In this document: one piece after another, positions 1 to 8,143 of the stretch
Layout: each line of letters starts with the position of its first letter
Numbering within the stretch: position 1 is the stretch's first letter
NCBI RefSeq assembly: GCF_014803385.1
Contig: NZ_JACYFC010000002.1
Coordinates: 825,826-889,825 of the forward strand
Reading direction: 5' to 3'
DNA length: 64,000 nucleotides
Origin: Marinomonas colpomeniae
GTDB lineage: Bacteria > Pseudomonadota > Gammaproteobacteria > Pseudomonadales > Marinomonadaceae
Position numbers and translations under genes: made by a program
The notes under the pieces: model-generated
Told to the model about the DNA's origin: nothing
The model's input: only the letters and a program-made list of their open reading frames with translations
Databases searched by the model: none

Positions 1-503
1 GTGTAGTCAGTGAGTTTTTTCTGAATGATATTCGATCCTTTTTGCGGACCGATTGTGATACTGATATCGACTTCGCCGCTGGTAATAAAGGTACTACCCG
101 CCAATGAAATAAGCTCTATGTCGATACCTTGATCTTTAATCCAAGCCGGTAAACGGCTGGAAAGGAAATAATTACTAAACCCTTCTGTAACACCGATGCG
201 GATTTTGGAACGAATTTCTTGTACGTTTCTGTAGTTTTCATTCGCCAAGCGCAGGGTTCTTTCACATTTCTCTGCATAAGGAATCAGATTCTCTCCCGCT
301 GTGGTCAGGTGAAATCCTTTGCTGTTCTGAAAAAAAAGTTTTGTTCCAATCGCTTTTTCAAGTTGTTCGACTCGATTGGCAATGGTGACATGCGTACAGC
401 CGATTTTAGTTGCTGCTAAAGAGAGCCTTTTGTAGCGCCAAAGTGCTAGAAAATACTTTAGGTCATTCCAATTAATAGCTAATAAATCTGTGTTGTCGCT
501 CAC
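1..503 (-). CDS. LysR-family transcriptional regulator (partial, 3' end outside window)
   Basis: The minus strand is open from a GTG start at 503 to the left edge (about 167 codons). The translation starts VSDNTDLLAINWNDLKYFLA and carries a LysR-type winged helix-turn-helix (LSLAATKIGCTHVTIANRVEQLEKAIGTKLF is the recognisable region, residues about 25-60), followed by the linker helix and the start of the effector domain (SKIRIGVTEGFS). An AGGA-type ribosome site precedes the GTG, and no ATG lies upstream in frame. It is divergent from the TRAP operon at 898 onward, the usual arrangement for a LysR activator of a transport operon; regulation of that operon is inferred. The effector cannot be read because the C-terminal two-fifths or so are missing. 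Confidence 0.88.
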   Translation of the reverse strand, partial: MSDNTDLLAINWNDLKYFLALWRYKRLSLAATKIGCTHVTIANRVEQLEKAIGTKLFFQNSKGFHLTTAGENLIPYAEKCERTLRLANENYRNVQEIRSKIRIGVTEGFSNYFLSSRLPAWIKDQGIDIELISLAGSTFITSGEVDISITIGPQKGSNIIQKKLTDY

Positions 504-897
504 ACTTTTTTCCTTTTTTATGAGATCAAGGTAACGCTATTTTATTTCATGAAATCATGGTGTTAGTAGGTTTTTATTCATATAGTGTCTTGTTATGAAA
601 TGCTCATTAATGTAAAAAAAATATCAGTGTTAGCAAGGTTCAGAATACGACGAAATACTATAAACCAACCAAAATAGGGCGTTAATAATTGTATTTGCAC
701 AGATTTGGTGCTCTTTTTGAGTTTCTTATTGCCACTATAAAAGAAGGAATCGAACAGTTATTGTAAAAATATTTACAGTTGTTGTAAATAAAATGCTATT
801 GCCTTTACGGTGGCATAAGCCTACTTTTTATCTCGAAGTAGATGCACTGATTAACGCTCAGAATCTAGAAAAATCAACCCAACTCGGTAGGCATATC
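504..897. promoter_or_regulatory. Divergent LysR/dctP control region with TGTAAA palindrome
   Basis: This 394-base AT-rich gap separates the LysR gene from dctP. At 762-777 lies TGTAAAAATATTTACA, two perfect 6-bp arms around AATA. It overlaps a direct repeat CAGTT(A/G)TTGTAAA at 755-767 and 776-788, giving three TGTAAA-type half-sites within about 27 bases. An open frame continues upstream of 898 to 793, but the signal peptide begins at 898-901, so I treat 793-897 as untranslated leader. The palindrome is a plausible operator for the divergent LysR protein or for a GntR/FadR-type factor encoded elsewhere; the assignment is inference. Confidence 0.45.
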
Positions 898-1875
898 ATG
901 ATGAAAAAACCTTTAATCGCAGCGCTCGCATTATTAATGAGTACATCTGCATTGGCAGCTGAATTTAATTTTACCTTTGCACATGTATTAATCGATGAAA
1001 CGCCAAATGGACAGGCAGCCCTAGCTTTTGCTAAAGAAGTGAAAGAAAAATCTAATGGTCGCATTGACATAAACGTACTTTCAGCAGCTAAGCTTGGTGG
1101 AGACGTTGAAATTATTGAACAATTACAAATGAATATGGTTCAAATAGCGATGCCGCCTACTGCTACTTTGGGTAACTTTGAGCCTCGTGTCCAAATTCTT
1201 GATCTTCCATTCTTGTTGCCATCAAAAGAAATCATGATGAAGGTATTGGATGGACCAGCAGGTCGTAAAATTCTAGACACATTAGAAAATCATGACATGC
1301 ATGCGGTGAATTTTTGGGGCGCTGGCTTCCGTCATATGACGAATAACGTTCGTCCTATCGAAGAGCCTACTGATCTTAAAGGTCTCAAAATGAGAACCAT
1401 GCAGTCGCCTATCTTGTTAAGTACGTATCGTAACTTTGATGCCAATCCAACTGCGATGGCCTACACCGAAGTGTATAACGGTCTTCAGCAAGGTGTAATA
1501 GAAGGGCAAGAGAATCCTATTGCAAATATTACCAGTAAGAAGTTTTATGAAGTTCAAAAGTACATGACACTGACGTCTAACGCTTATCATGGTTATGCGA
1601 CTATTGTGAATAAACAAGCGTGGGAGTCTCTTCCAGAGGACCTACAAGTCGTGATGACGGATGCGTTTGATTATGCTCGTGGCGTGTCTCGTACATTGAC
1701 GGATGAGTTAGAGGCTTCTGCGTTGGATAATATTAAGAAATACACACAAGTAACTACCTTGTCTAAAGCTCAAATGGAGGCATTCATTGAAGCAAGTAAG
1801 CCTGTTCATGAAGAATTTCGTAAAACCGTTACTTCTGATTTGTTAGACCTTGTTTATCAAGAAATTAAGAACTAG
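898..1875 (+). CDS. dctP: TRAP transporter periplasmic substrate-binding protein, DctP family
   Basis: Extracytoplasmic solute receptor of a TRAP transporter: it captures a carboxylate in the periplasm and delivers it to the DctQM membrane complex. I start at ATG 898 (325 aa) because MMKKPLIAALALLMSTSALA is a clear Sec signal peptide ending in ALA/A; the open frame reaches further upstream (793) but would put a non-signal extension in front. Family features include the early motif FNFTFAHVLIDETPNG and the LKGLKMRTMQSP segment, whose arginine normally pairs with the substrate carboxylate, then AMAYTEVYNGLQQGVIEGQENP. The linked aspartate-dehydrogenase-like gene suggests an amino- or dicarboxylate substrate; the exact ligand cannot be read. 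A hairpin follows the gene and probably sets excess receptor over the membrane subunits. Confidence 0.93.
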   Translation: MMKKPLIAALALLMSTSALAAEFNFTFAHVLIDETPNGQAALAFAKEVKEKSNGRIDINVLSAAKLGGDVEIIEQLQMNMVQIAMPPTATLGNFEPRVQILDLPFLLPSKEIMMKVLDGPAGRKILDTLENHDMHAVNFWGAGFRHMTNNVRPIEEPTDLKGLKMRTMQSPILLSTYRNFDANPTAMAYTEVYNGLQQGVIEGQENPIANITSKKFYEVQKYMTLTSNAYHGYATIVNKQAWESLPEDLQVVMTDAFDYARGVSRTLTDELEASALDNIKKYTQVTTLSKAQMEAFIEASKPVHEEFRKTVTSDLLDLVYQEIKN

Positions 1876-1883
1876 TGATTGCT

Positions 1884-1914
1884 AAGAGACTCTATTTTTA
1901 AAATAGAGTCTCTT
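1884..1914 (+). terminator. Strong inverted repeat between dctP and dctQ
   Basis: AAGAGACTCTATTTT and AAAATAGAGTCTCTT are perfect 15-base arms around a single T, eight bases after the dctP stop. It can form a long hairpin but is followed by AATGTC rather than a T-run. It fits a partial terminator or an RNA-stabilising 3' hairpin that keeps the binding protein more abundant than DctQM, a pattern known for periplasmic-binding-protein operons. Confidence 0.6.
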
Positions 1915-1934
1915 AATGTCTTAATGTCTTAATG
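1911..1934. repeat. Three tandem copies of TCTTAATG
   Basis: Three perfect head-to-tail copies of the 8-mer TCTTAATG begin inside the right arm of the dctP hairpin and run towards dctQ. The copy number could vary by slippage; no function is evident. Confidence 0.85.
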
Positions 1935-1968
1935 TCACTCCCAGAAAAACCATTAAAAAGAGACGTTA

Positions 1969-2481
1969 ATGTTCGAAAAAATCAATAAGCATTTAGATAA
2001 AATAGAAGGCTTCCTCATTGCCAGTATTTTGGCCGTTGCGTCGCTTCTTACCTTTACTCAAGTGTTTTTTCGCTATGCGCTAAACGATTCTATTTTTTGG
2101 GCAGAAGAAGCAATTTTATATCTTATTATTTCTATGAGTTTTCTTTCGACCAGCTTAGGAATAAGAAAGGGAAGTCACATTACGGTCGATATTTTAAAGT
2201 CTTCTATTCCAAAATCTTGTATTAAGTTCTTTGTTTTTATTGCAGCCGTTATTGGTGCACTCTTCGCTCTTACTTTGCTTTATTACGGTGGTGTTCTGTT
2301 TTTAGGTACATTGGCTCGTGGTCAATTATCCCCAGCGTTAAGAATCCCTGTTGCTTTTATCTATGCATTCATTCCCATTACGGCGTTTTTTCAAGTAATT
2401 CGATACGCAGGCATTATGTGTTCTGTATTTGGTGAATCCAATGAAACAACGATAGCAATCAATAACGACCATATTAATTAA
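1969..2481 (+). CDS. dctQ: TRAP transporter small permease subunit, DctQ family
   Basis: Small integral membrane subunit of the TRAP transporter, 170 aa, the usual length. Four hydrophobic segments are visible: about residues 15-37 (GFLIASILAVASLLTFTQVF), 47-65, 85-110 (FFVFIAAVIGALFALTLLYYGG) and 125-150. The conserved family signatures are FFRYALNDSIFWAEEAILYL in the first cytoplasmic region and RGQLSPALRIPVAFIYAFIP near the last helix. It follows dctP after the hairpin and is 25 bases from dctM, so it is almost certainly co-transcribed with dctM. It has no transport activity alone; it bridges receptor and DctM. Confidence 0.93.
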   Translation: MFEKINKHLDKIEGFLIASILAVASLLTFTQVFFRYALNDSIFWAEEAILYLIISMSFLSTSLGIRKGSHITVDILKSSIPKSCIKFFVFIAAVIGALFALTLLYYGGVLFLGTLARGQLSPALRIPVAFIYAFIPITAFFQVIRYAGIMCSVFGESNETTIAINNDHIN

Positions 2482-2506
2482 CCACTTTTAATACAGAGAA
2501 TTTTAC

Positions 2507-3781
2507 ATGGCAACGCTCCTTTTTCCGCTGTTTTTATTATTGCTGCTATTAGGCTTACCCATTTATGGATCACTGGCGTTTTCCGTTATCGGTGCCATGG
2601 AATTAACAGGAACAATGAACCCAACCATTGTTCCGATGAGAATGTTTTCCGGTATAAATAATTTCTCATTGATGGCTATTCCGTTTTTTATCTTGGCTGC
2701 TGAATTAATGCGAGTAGGTGGTTTATCTACTCGACTTATTAAGCTTGCTCAAGTCCTTATTGGCTGGGCGCCGGGAGGCTTAGCGTCTGCAGCTGTACTA
2801 TCTTGTTTGTTTTTTGGTTCTATTTCTGGCTCCAGTCCTGCCACAGTAGTTGCCATTGGTAGCATCATGTTTCCTGCGCTAGTTGAGGCGGGCTACAGCA
2901 AGCGATTTGCAATTGGATTACTGACAACGGCCGGAACATTAGGACCCATTGTTCCTCCAAGTATCGCGCTGATTATTTATGGTTCTGTCACCTCGACAAG
3001 TATCGGTCAATTGTTCGCCGCAGGTATTCTTCCTGCCTTGTTATTGGGCGGTTTGTTGATCGCGTATTGCACTGTGTACTCAAAAAGAAAAGACTTCCCT
3101 AGAGCGCCATTTCCGACATTAGCGGAAGTTACCGAGGCGTTTAAAGGCTCCGCTTGGGGTTTAGGGCTTCCGGTTATTTTATTGGGTGGCATTTATAGCG
3201 GTATTTTTACGGCGACAGAATCGGCTGCGGTGGCGTGTGTTTATGGCTTATTTGTTGGCATGGTGATTTATAAACAAGTGAGCGCGAAAGATTTATGGGA
3301 AATCCTACAAAATACAGGATTAACCTCAGGTGCTTTGTTATTGATCACCGCAGGTGCTTCTGCCTTTGCGTGGCTATTAACGATTATTGGTATGCCTTCA
3401 TTACTTGCGAACTCTGTTTTATCTTTGAGTGACTCGTCTTTTGTTATTACCGCATTACTTAATGTGATTATGTTGGTGGCTGGCTTTTTTCTGGATAGTG
3501 CGTCCGCGATTATTGTATTGGCGCCTTTGATGACGCCAATCGCTTCAGAAGTCGGCATCGATCCTGTGCATTTCGGGATTATCAATCTAGTGAATTACTC
3601 GGTTGGCATGATAACACCACCTGTTGGCCTTAACCTTTTTGTCGCGGTCACTATTTCAAAAATGGGTTTGTTTGAGGTTTTCAGAGGCTGCATACCATTT
3701 CTCATCATCATGCTGATCGGTCTCATGATTATTACCTATGTTCCATGGTTAAGTCTGGCGCTTCCTAGTGCGATGTTTTAA
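2507..3781 (+). CDS. dctM: TRAP transporter large permease subunit, DctM family
   Basis: Main sodium-coupled transport subunit of the TRAP system, 424 aa, normal for DctM. It is very hydrophobic, with roughly twelve membrane segments. Landmark regions include SGINNFSLMAIPFFILAAELM, the SCLFFGSISGSSPATVVAIGSIMFPAL stretch, TTAGTLGPIVPPSIALIIYG, and TPPVGLNLFVA near the C-terminus, all typical of the IT superfamily hairpins that line the substrate site. It lies in the order P-Q-M with the receptor and small subunit. A dehydrogenase gene follows after 79 bases. Confidence 0.94.
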   Translation: MATLLFPLFLLLLLLGLPIYGSLAFSVIGAMELTGTMNPTIVPMRMFSGINNFSLMAIPFFILAAELMRVGGLSTRLIKLAQVLIGWAPGGLASAAVLSCLFFGSISGSSPATVVAIGSIMFPALVEAGYSKRFAIGLLTTAGTLGPIVPPSIALIIYGSVTSTSIGQLFAAGILPALLLGGLLIAYCTVYSKRKDFPRAPFPTLAEVTEAFKGSAWGLGLPVILLGGIYSGIFTATESAAVACVYGLFVGMVIYKQVSAKDLWEILQNTGLTSGALLLITAGASAFAWLLTIIGMPSLLANSVLSLSDSSFVITALLNVIMLVAGFFLDSASAIIVLAPLMTPIASEVGIDPVHFGIINLVNYSVGMITPPVGLNLFVAVTISKMGLFEVFRGCIPFLIIMLIGLMIITYVPWLSLALPSAMF

Positions 3782-3860
3782 CCGTAAATCTAATACCTCT
3801 GTAATGGTAAGTACTCAATGTTATGTCGCGCTTGTTATTATTGCGCAGTAAAGGATTAAA

Positions 3861-4697
3861 ATGAAATCGAACACTAAATTGAAAGTCGGAATTATTGGCT
3901 TGGGTGCTATTGGTCAACATGTAGCAAACAGCATAGAAAATGGAGAGGTTGGAAAGGCTGAATTGGTTTCTCTTTTATGTAGAAATAAAGAAAAATATTT
4001 AACAATTAATGCAGATAAATCAGAATATTTTAAATTATTAATCACAGACAGTAGTGACGTATTTTTCGCCACAAAACCTGACATTATTATTGAAGCTGCT
4101 GGTCAAGAAACACTTTCACAATATGGTGTCGAAATACTAGAAAAAGGGATAGATCTATTAGTCTCAAGTATTGGGCTTTTTACAGATGATCGTGTGTTGA
4201 ATGCATTTATTCAGGCAGCAGAAAAATCAGGCTCTAAGCTCTTGCTTTCATCCGGTGCTTTACCTGCCGTTGATTGGATGTCGGCGGCGTCTTTGTCTAA
4301 AGTAAATGATGTTTCGATCACGCAAACGAAGCCTGTGAACTCTTGGAAGGGCACGCCAGCGGAAAACTTTGTTGATCTTGATGCTATCAAAGTGCCTACT
4401 TGTTTCTTTGAAGGCACTGCACGAGAATCCGCAAGCCTATTTCCTAAAAGTAGTAATATTAGCGCTATGTTGGCACTCGCTACAGTGGGATTAGACTCCA
4501 CTAAAGTGAAATTAATTGCAGACCCTATGGAGTCTGTAATGTACACAGATATTGCGTTTGATAGTGAAGTAGGAAAACTACAAACTCGTTGGCAAGGTGT
4601 ACCTTCTGAGGTCACACCAAGTACCAGTGCTGATGTGCCTCTGACCATAGTTAAAGCGCTTAAAAATCTGACTTCATCGGTTTGTTATGGGGTTTAA
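3861..4697 (+). CDS. Aspartate dehydrogenase-like NAD(P)-dependent oxidoreductase
   Basis: 278 aa, close to the family length of about 265. The N-terminal Rossmann motif is LKVGIIGLGAIGQHVANSIE (GLGAIG), and the middle region holds SSGALPAVDWMSAAS and FEGTARESASLFPKSSNIS, the aspartate dehydrogenase (NadX/DUF108) landmarks. Characterised members interconvert L-aspartate and oxaloacetate plus ammonia. Near the C-terminus the family usually has an N-x-H-E-I motif containing the catalytic histidine; here the aligned stretch reads MYTDI, so that histidine appears to be replaced. The true reaction may therefore differ. It is in line with dctPQM, so it probably acts on the imported compound. The start is ATG after AAAGGATTAAA. 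Confidence 0.75.
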   Translation: MKSNTKLKVGIIGLGAIGQHVANSIENGEVGKAELVSLLCRNKEKYLTINADKSEYFKLLITDSSDVFFATKPDIIIEAAGQETLSQYGVEILEKGIDLLVSSIGLFTDDRVLNAFIQAAEKSGSKLLLSSGALPAVDWMSAASLSKVNDVSITQTKPVNSWKGTPAENFVDLDAIKVPTCFFEGTARESASLFPKSSNISAMLALATVGLDSTKVKLIADPMESVMYTDIAFDSEVGKLQTRWQGVPSEVTPSTSADVPLTIVKALKNLTSSVCYGV

Positions 4698-4770
4698 AGT
4701 GGAGTCTTTATGTCACCTATAAGATCACTTTATGGATGGCATAAATCTAGATTGCTAGAGCCCCACCTTC

Positions 4771-6483
4771 TTAAGAATTTTTAACAAGATCATTAAATGC
4801 CTGATATTGTGTTAAATACACTTTTCCACTGAGATGTTGTAAAAATCCACTGCATTCCAAATGATCCATTACTGGGCCTTTTACCTCGGAAAACGATAGT
4901 TTGATATGCAGTGTTTTGAGTTGATTATTGAGCGCTTCAAGCATTTCTAATGCACTGAAATCAATTTCGTTGACGGCACTGCATTGGATAACAACATCGG
5001 CTATATCTGGACGATGATTAATGCTGTCGAGAATACTGTCTTCAAGGAAGGCGGCATTCACAAAAAACAAGCTTTCATCAGGGCGTAAACAAAGTAGATT
5101 GGGTGATGTCTTCACCTCATAGCGTTTTACGTTACGGAAATGCTCTGTTCCTTCAATCAAGCCTATTTCTGCTACATGAGGCCGAGAGGTGCGAGATAAG
5201 TGCAATAGGATAGATAAGCCCACACCAGATGCGACCCCTACTTCTACCCCCATTAATAGTGTTATCACAATAGTCGCTAAAACCGCATAAAAATCACTGC
5301 GAGAAAAAGCCCATGTTTTTTTCAAAATAGAGAAATCGATTAACGTTGTTACAGCGACAATAATAGTTGCAGCTAAGGTTGCTTTAGGTAAGAAGTACAA
5401 AATAGGTGTTAAAACGAGTGAGGCGATCATGATGCCGATGGCCGTCATAATCCCGGCAAGTTGCGTTACTGCGCCCGCATCAAAGTTCACTACGGAACGA
5501 GAAAAACCACCCGTAACAGGGAAGCCGCCAGAGATGCCGGACGCTATATTTGCTGTGCCTAAACCGATTAACTCTTGGTTTGGTTTAACTTTTTCTTGGC
5601 GTTTTGCCCCTAATGTTTTCCCTACAGAAATTGACTCAACATAACCTATGATGGAAATCATTAAGGCAGGTAAAGCCAAGCTTTTTATTAGTTCAAACGA
5701 AGGCAAAGATAAGCTCAAATGGGGTAGTCCAGCTGGAATAGTTCCTGTAATAGCAACACCTTGAGCTTGCAAGTCATAAACGTAAACTAACGCTAAACTG
5801 GATAATACACCCAGAATAGGCGCTGTTTTTGCCAAAGATGCGGCGTAAGTTTCAGGTACTTTAAGCATAATGAAAAACGACTTGGCATAGCGGCGTGCCA
5901 ATAATAGGAACGTGACAACAGATAACCCTACAACAAATGTCATTGGATTAAATTGGCTAATATTTTCTAGCATGCTGAGAGATTGTGTTACGACATTGTC
6001 GCCATGAGCTTGAATGCCAAAAATGTGCTTTAGCTGACTTAAAGCGATGATGATGCCAGAAGCAGAAATAAAGCCAGAGATCACCGAATGAGACAGTAAA
6101 TTGGTGATCATTCCTAGCTTCATTACTCCCATGGTGACCAACATAGCGCCAGATAATAATGCGAGTGTAATCGCTCCCGTTAAATAACTTGCACTGCCTT
6201 GTTCTGCAATGACCGCCAATGACGTGGCTGTCATTAATGACGCCACGGCAACAGGGCCAACTGATAATGATGAACTGGTACCAAATATGGCGTAAAGCAC
6301 TAATGGCAGAATGCTAGAATACAAACCAACTTCTGGTGGTACCCCAGCCAGCATTGCGTAAGCCAATGACTGAGGAATCAGTAGCATGGTGACTATGAAC
6401 GCCGCTGTGGCATCTTGACCAAATTGCACTCGGTTATAGCTTTTTAACCAAGATAGAGCAGGAAAAAAACGTTCAACAATCAT
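4771..6483 (-). CDS. SulP-family anion permease with C-terminal STAS domain
   Basis: Inner-membrane anion transporter. I start at ATG 6483 (570 aa, beginning MIVERFFPALSWLKSYN), ten bases after the stop of the upstream gene; an in-frame ATG at 6531 would overlap that gene by 38 bases. The SulP signature region follows (TAAFIVTMLLIPQSLAYAML, then GVPPEVGLYSSILP), with about 12-14 hydrophobic segments, and a STAS domain occupies the last 110 residues or so (VVIQCSAVNEIDFSALEMLE). SulP proteins carry sulfate, bicarbonate or other oxyanions. Here it is last in a sulfide-oxidation operon, so moving sulfite, thiosulfate or sulfate is the natural inference; the direction and ion are not visible. Confidence 0.88.
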   Translation of the reverse strand: MIVERFFPALSWLKSYNRVQFGQDATAAFIVTMLLIPQSLAYAMLAGVPPEVGLYSSILPLVLYAIFGTSSSLSVGPVAVASLMTATSLAVIAEQGSASYLTGAITLALLSGAMLVTMGVMKLGMITNLLSHSVISGFISASGIIIALSQLKHIFGIQAHGDNVVTQSLSMLENISQFNPMTFVVGLSVVTFLLLARRYAKSFFIMLKVPETYAASLAKTAPILGVLSSLALVYVYDLQAQGVAITGTIPAGLPHLSLSLPSFELIKSLALPALMISIIGYVESISVGKTLGAKRQEKVKPNQELIGLGTANIASGISGGFPVTGGFSRSVVNFDAGAVTQLAGIMTAIGIMIASLVLTPILYFLPKATLAATIIVAVTTLIDFSILKKTWAFSRSDFYAVLATIVITLLMGVEVGVASGVGLSILLHLSRTSRPHVAEIGLIEGTEHFRNVKRYEVKTSPNLLCLRPDESLFFVNAAFLEDSILDSINHRPDIADVVIQCSAVNEIDFSALEMLEALNNQLKTLHIKLSFSEVKGPVMDHLECSGFLQHLSGKVYLTQYQAFNDLVKNS

Positions 6484-6493
6484 TTTGATATTC

Positions 6494-8083
6494 TCACTCT
6501 TTTCGCATGATTGGTTTAACAAACCACTCATGCCCTTTCAACATGCCGTGCCAGTAAAAAGGAGGTAAAATGTCTTTTTTCAAGATCCAAGCTAAGGTGG
6601 TTGCTTTAGAGCCATCGTTAAGCCACTTTGGAAACGTTGGCATCACGACTCCTCCGTAAGCGAATTCTGCCAAGACAATTTTTCCGACTTCAACCGTCAG
6701 TGGGCAAGAGCCATAACCATCATAAATCGCTCTGATTTTATGATTATCTAAGACATCAGAAATATTCTGTGCAACCACTGGAGCCTGTTTACGAACGGCT
6801 GCCATAGTCTTTGCATTTGGTGTATTGGATACATCACCCAGCGACCAGATATTGTCAAAAGAGGTATGTTGTAAGGTTTCTTTATCCACATCAACCCAAC
6901 CCGCATCATCTACTAAAGGACTGTTGCGAATAAAATCTGGTGCGGTTTGTGGTGGGCAAACGTGCAACATATCAAATTTTGTTTCAATTATGATTGGTTG
7001 GTCGTTTTCATCTTTCGAAGCAAAATAAGCTCGTTTATTTGGACCGTCCACTTTAACTAGATTGTGGCTGAAATTGGTATCAATTTGATATTTTTCGATA
7101 TAGCTTTCAAGAGCTGGCACATATTCAGATACACCAAATATCACACCACCTGCATTGTAAAATGAGACATCAATATTTTTAAGCGAGTCTTGTTTAAACC
7201 AATGGTCACAAGATAAATACATCGCTTTTTGAGGTGCGCCAGCACATTTAATCGGCATTGGAGGTTGTGTGAAAATCGCTTTTCCGCTTTTAAGGTTCTT
7301 TGAAAGCTCCCATGTATAAGGTGCTAGATCATAACGGTAGTTAGAAGTGACACCATTACGGCCTAATGTTTCTGATAATCCTTCGATGGCTTCCCAATCG
7401 AGTTTTATTCCTGCAGCAACGACTAAAAAGCGATAAGTGATTTCTTGGTCATTCTCAAGAATGACTTTATTGTCATTTGGTACAAAAGTTTTGACCGCTT
7501 TTTTTAGCCACGTCGTTTTATTTGGAATCACGTCCCCCATATTGCGACGAGTTTCCCCAGCTTTAAATACGCCACCACCAACTAGTGTCCAGCCAGGTTG
7601 ATAAAAGTGGCTTTCAGCAGGATCGATCAAGCAGATTTGTAAGTTTGGTTTGCGCTTCAATAAACTGGCGGCTGTAGAAATACCTGCTGTACCCGCACCG
7701 ACAATAACGACATCATATTCTGGCTTCTTTGTTTCTATTTTTGGTGTTTCTGCCTGTTCTGGATAAGCCGCTTGCCAAATTAAGCTTGAGCGATTACCAG
7801 TTCGGCAGTACGCATGAGTGTTATGGGCTCCAACGAGAGTTTGCTTGAACAACTCAGCATCCGCTGCTTGCATTTTCCCACCTGCAAAAGGAATGTGAAC
7901 GGCACCGATGTTTAACTCTTTTGCGCGAGAGGCAATATCTGCAAATGCCAGTTGACCATCTTCTTCGTTGTCTGGACGATTACATATAATCAGCGTCACA
8001 CCAGACTTTGCTAAAGTATTTACATCAACTAAGGTGATCTGCTCAGACACTGAATATTTATCTGTAATTTGTTTGCGTATCAT
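6494..8083 (-). CDS. DUF442/BLH phosphatase-like domain fused to sulfide:quinone oxidoreductase-like flavoprotein
   Basis: 529 aa with two parts. Residues 1-105 form a BLH/DUF442 domain, a cysteine-phosphatase-like or rhodanese-like fold (SEQITLVDVNTLAKSGVTLI, ICNRPDNEE, and loop AYCRTGNRS with Cys93). In this loop the arginine is at +5 from the cysteine rather than the +6 of a classical C-X5-R phosphatase. From residue 123 an FAD enzyme begins (VVIVGAGTAGIS, G129-x-G131-xx-G134) with SQR features: HFYQPGWTLVGGG, PPMPIKCAGAPQKA, HVCPPQTAPDF and the second FAD motif SLGDVSNTPNAKT. SQRs oxidise sulfide to persulfide or polysulfide and reduce quinone at the inner membrane. The two cysteines in these motifs fit the redox pair. 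It lies between the persulfide dioxygenase and the SulP permease. Confidence 0.88.
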   Translation of the reverse strand: MIRKQITDKYSVSEQITLVDVNTLAKSGVTLIICNRPDNEEDGQLAFADIASRAKELNIGAVHIPFAGGKMQAADAELFKQTLVGAHNTHAYCRTGNRSSLIWQAAYPEQAETPKIETKKPEYDVVIVGAGTAGISTAASLLKRKPNLQICLIDPAESHFYQPGWTLVGGGVFKAGETRRNMGDVIPNKTTWLKKAVKTFVPNDNKVILENDQEITYRFLVVAAGIKLDWEAIEGLSETLGRNGVTSNYRYDLAPYTWELSKNLKSGKAIFTQPPMPIKCAGAPQKAMYLSCDHWFKQDSLKNIDVSFYNAGGVIFGVSEYVPALESYIEKYQIDTNFSHNLVKVDGPNKRAYFASKDENDQPIIIETKFDMLHVCPPQTAPDFIRNSPLVDDAGWVDVDKETLQHTSFDNIWSLGDVSNTPNAKTMAAVRKQAPVVAQNISDVLDNHKIRAIYDGYGSCPLTVEVGKIVLAEFAYGGVVMPTFPKWLNDGSKATTLAWILKKDILPPFYWHGMLKGHEWFVKPIMRKE

Positions 8084-8143
8084 GGCTATTCTCTCATTAT
8101 TTTTTTTAGTTTTTTATAATGGGTAGGCTTTTACCTGCATGAT

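Noticed and set aside
4211..4648. 145-codon minus-strand frame inside the aspartate-dehydrogenase-like gene
   Set aside because: Antisense shadow of a well-supported gene with no independent start signals.
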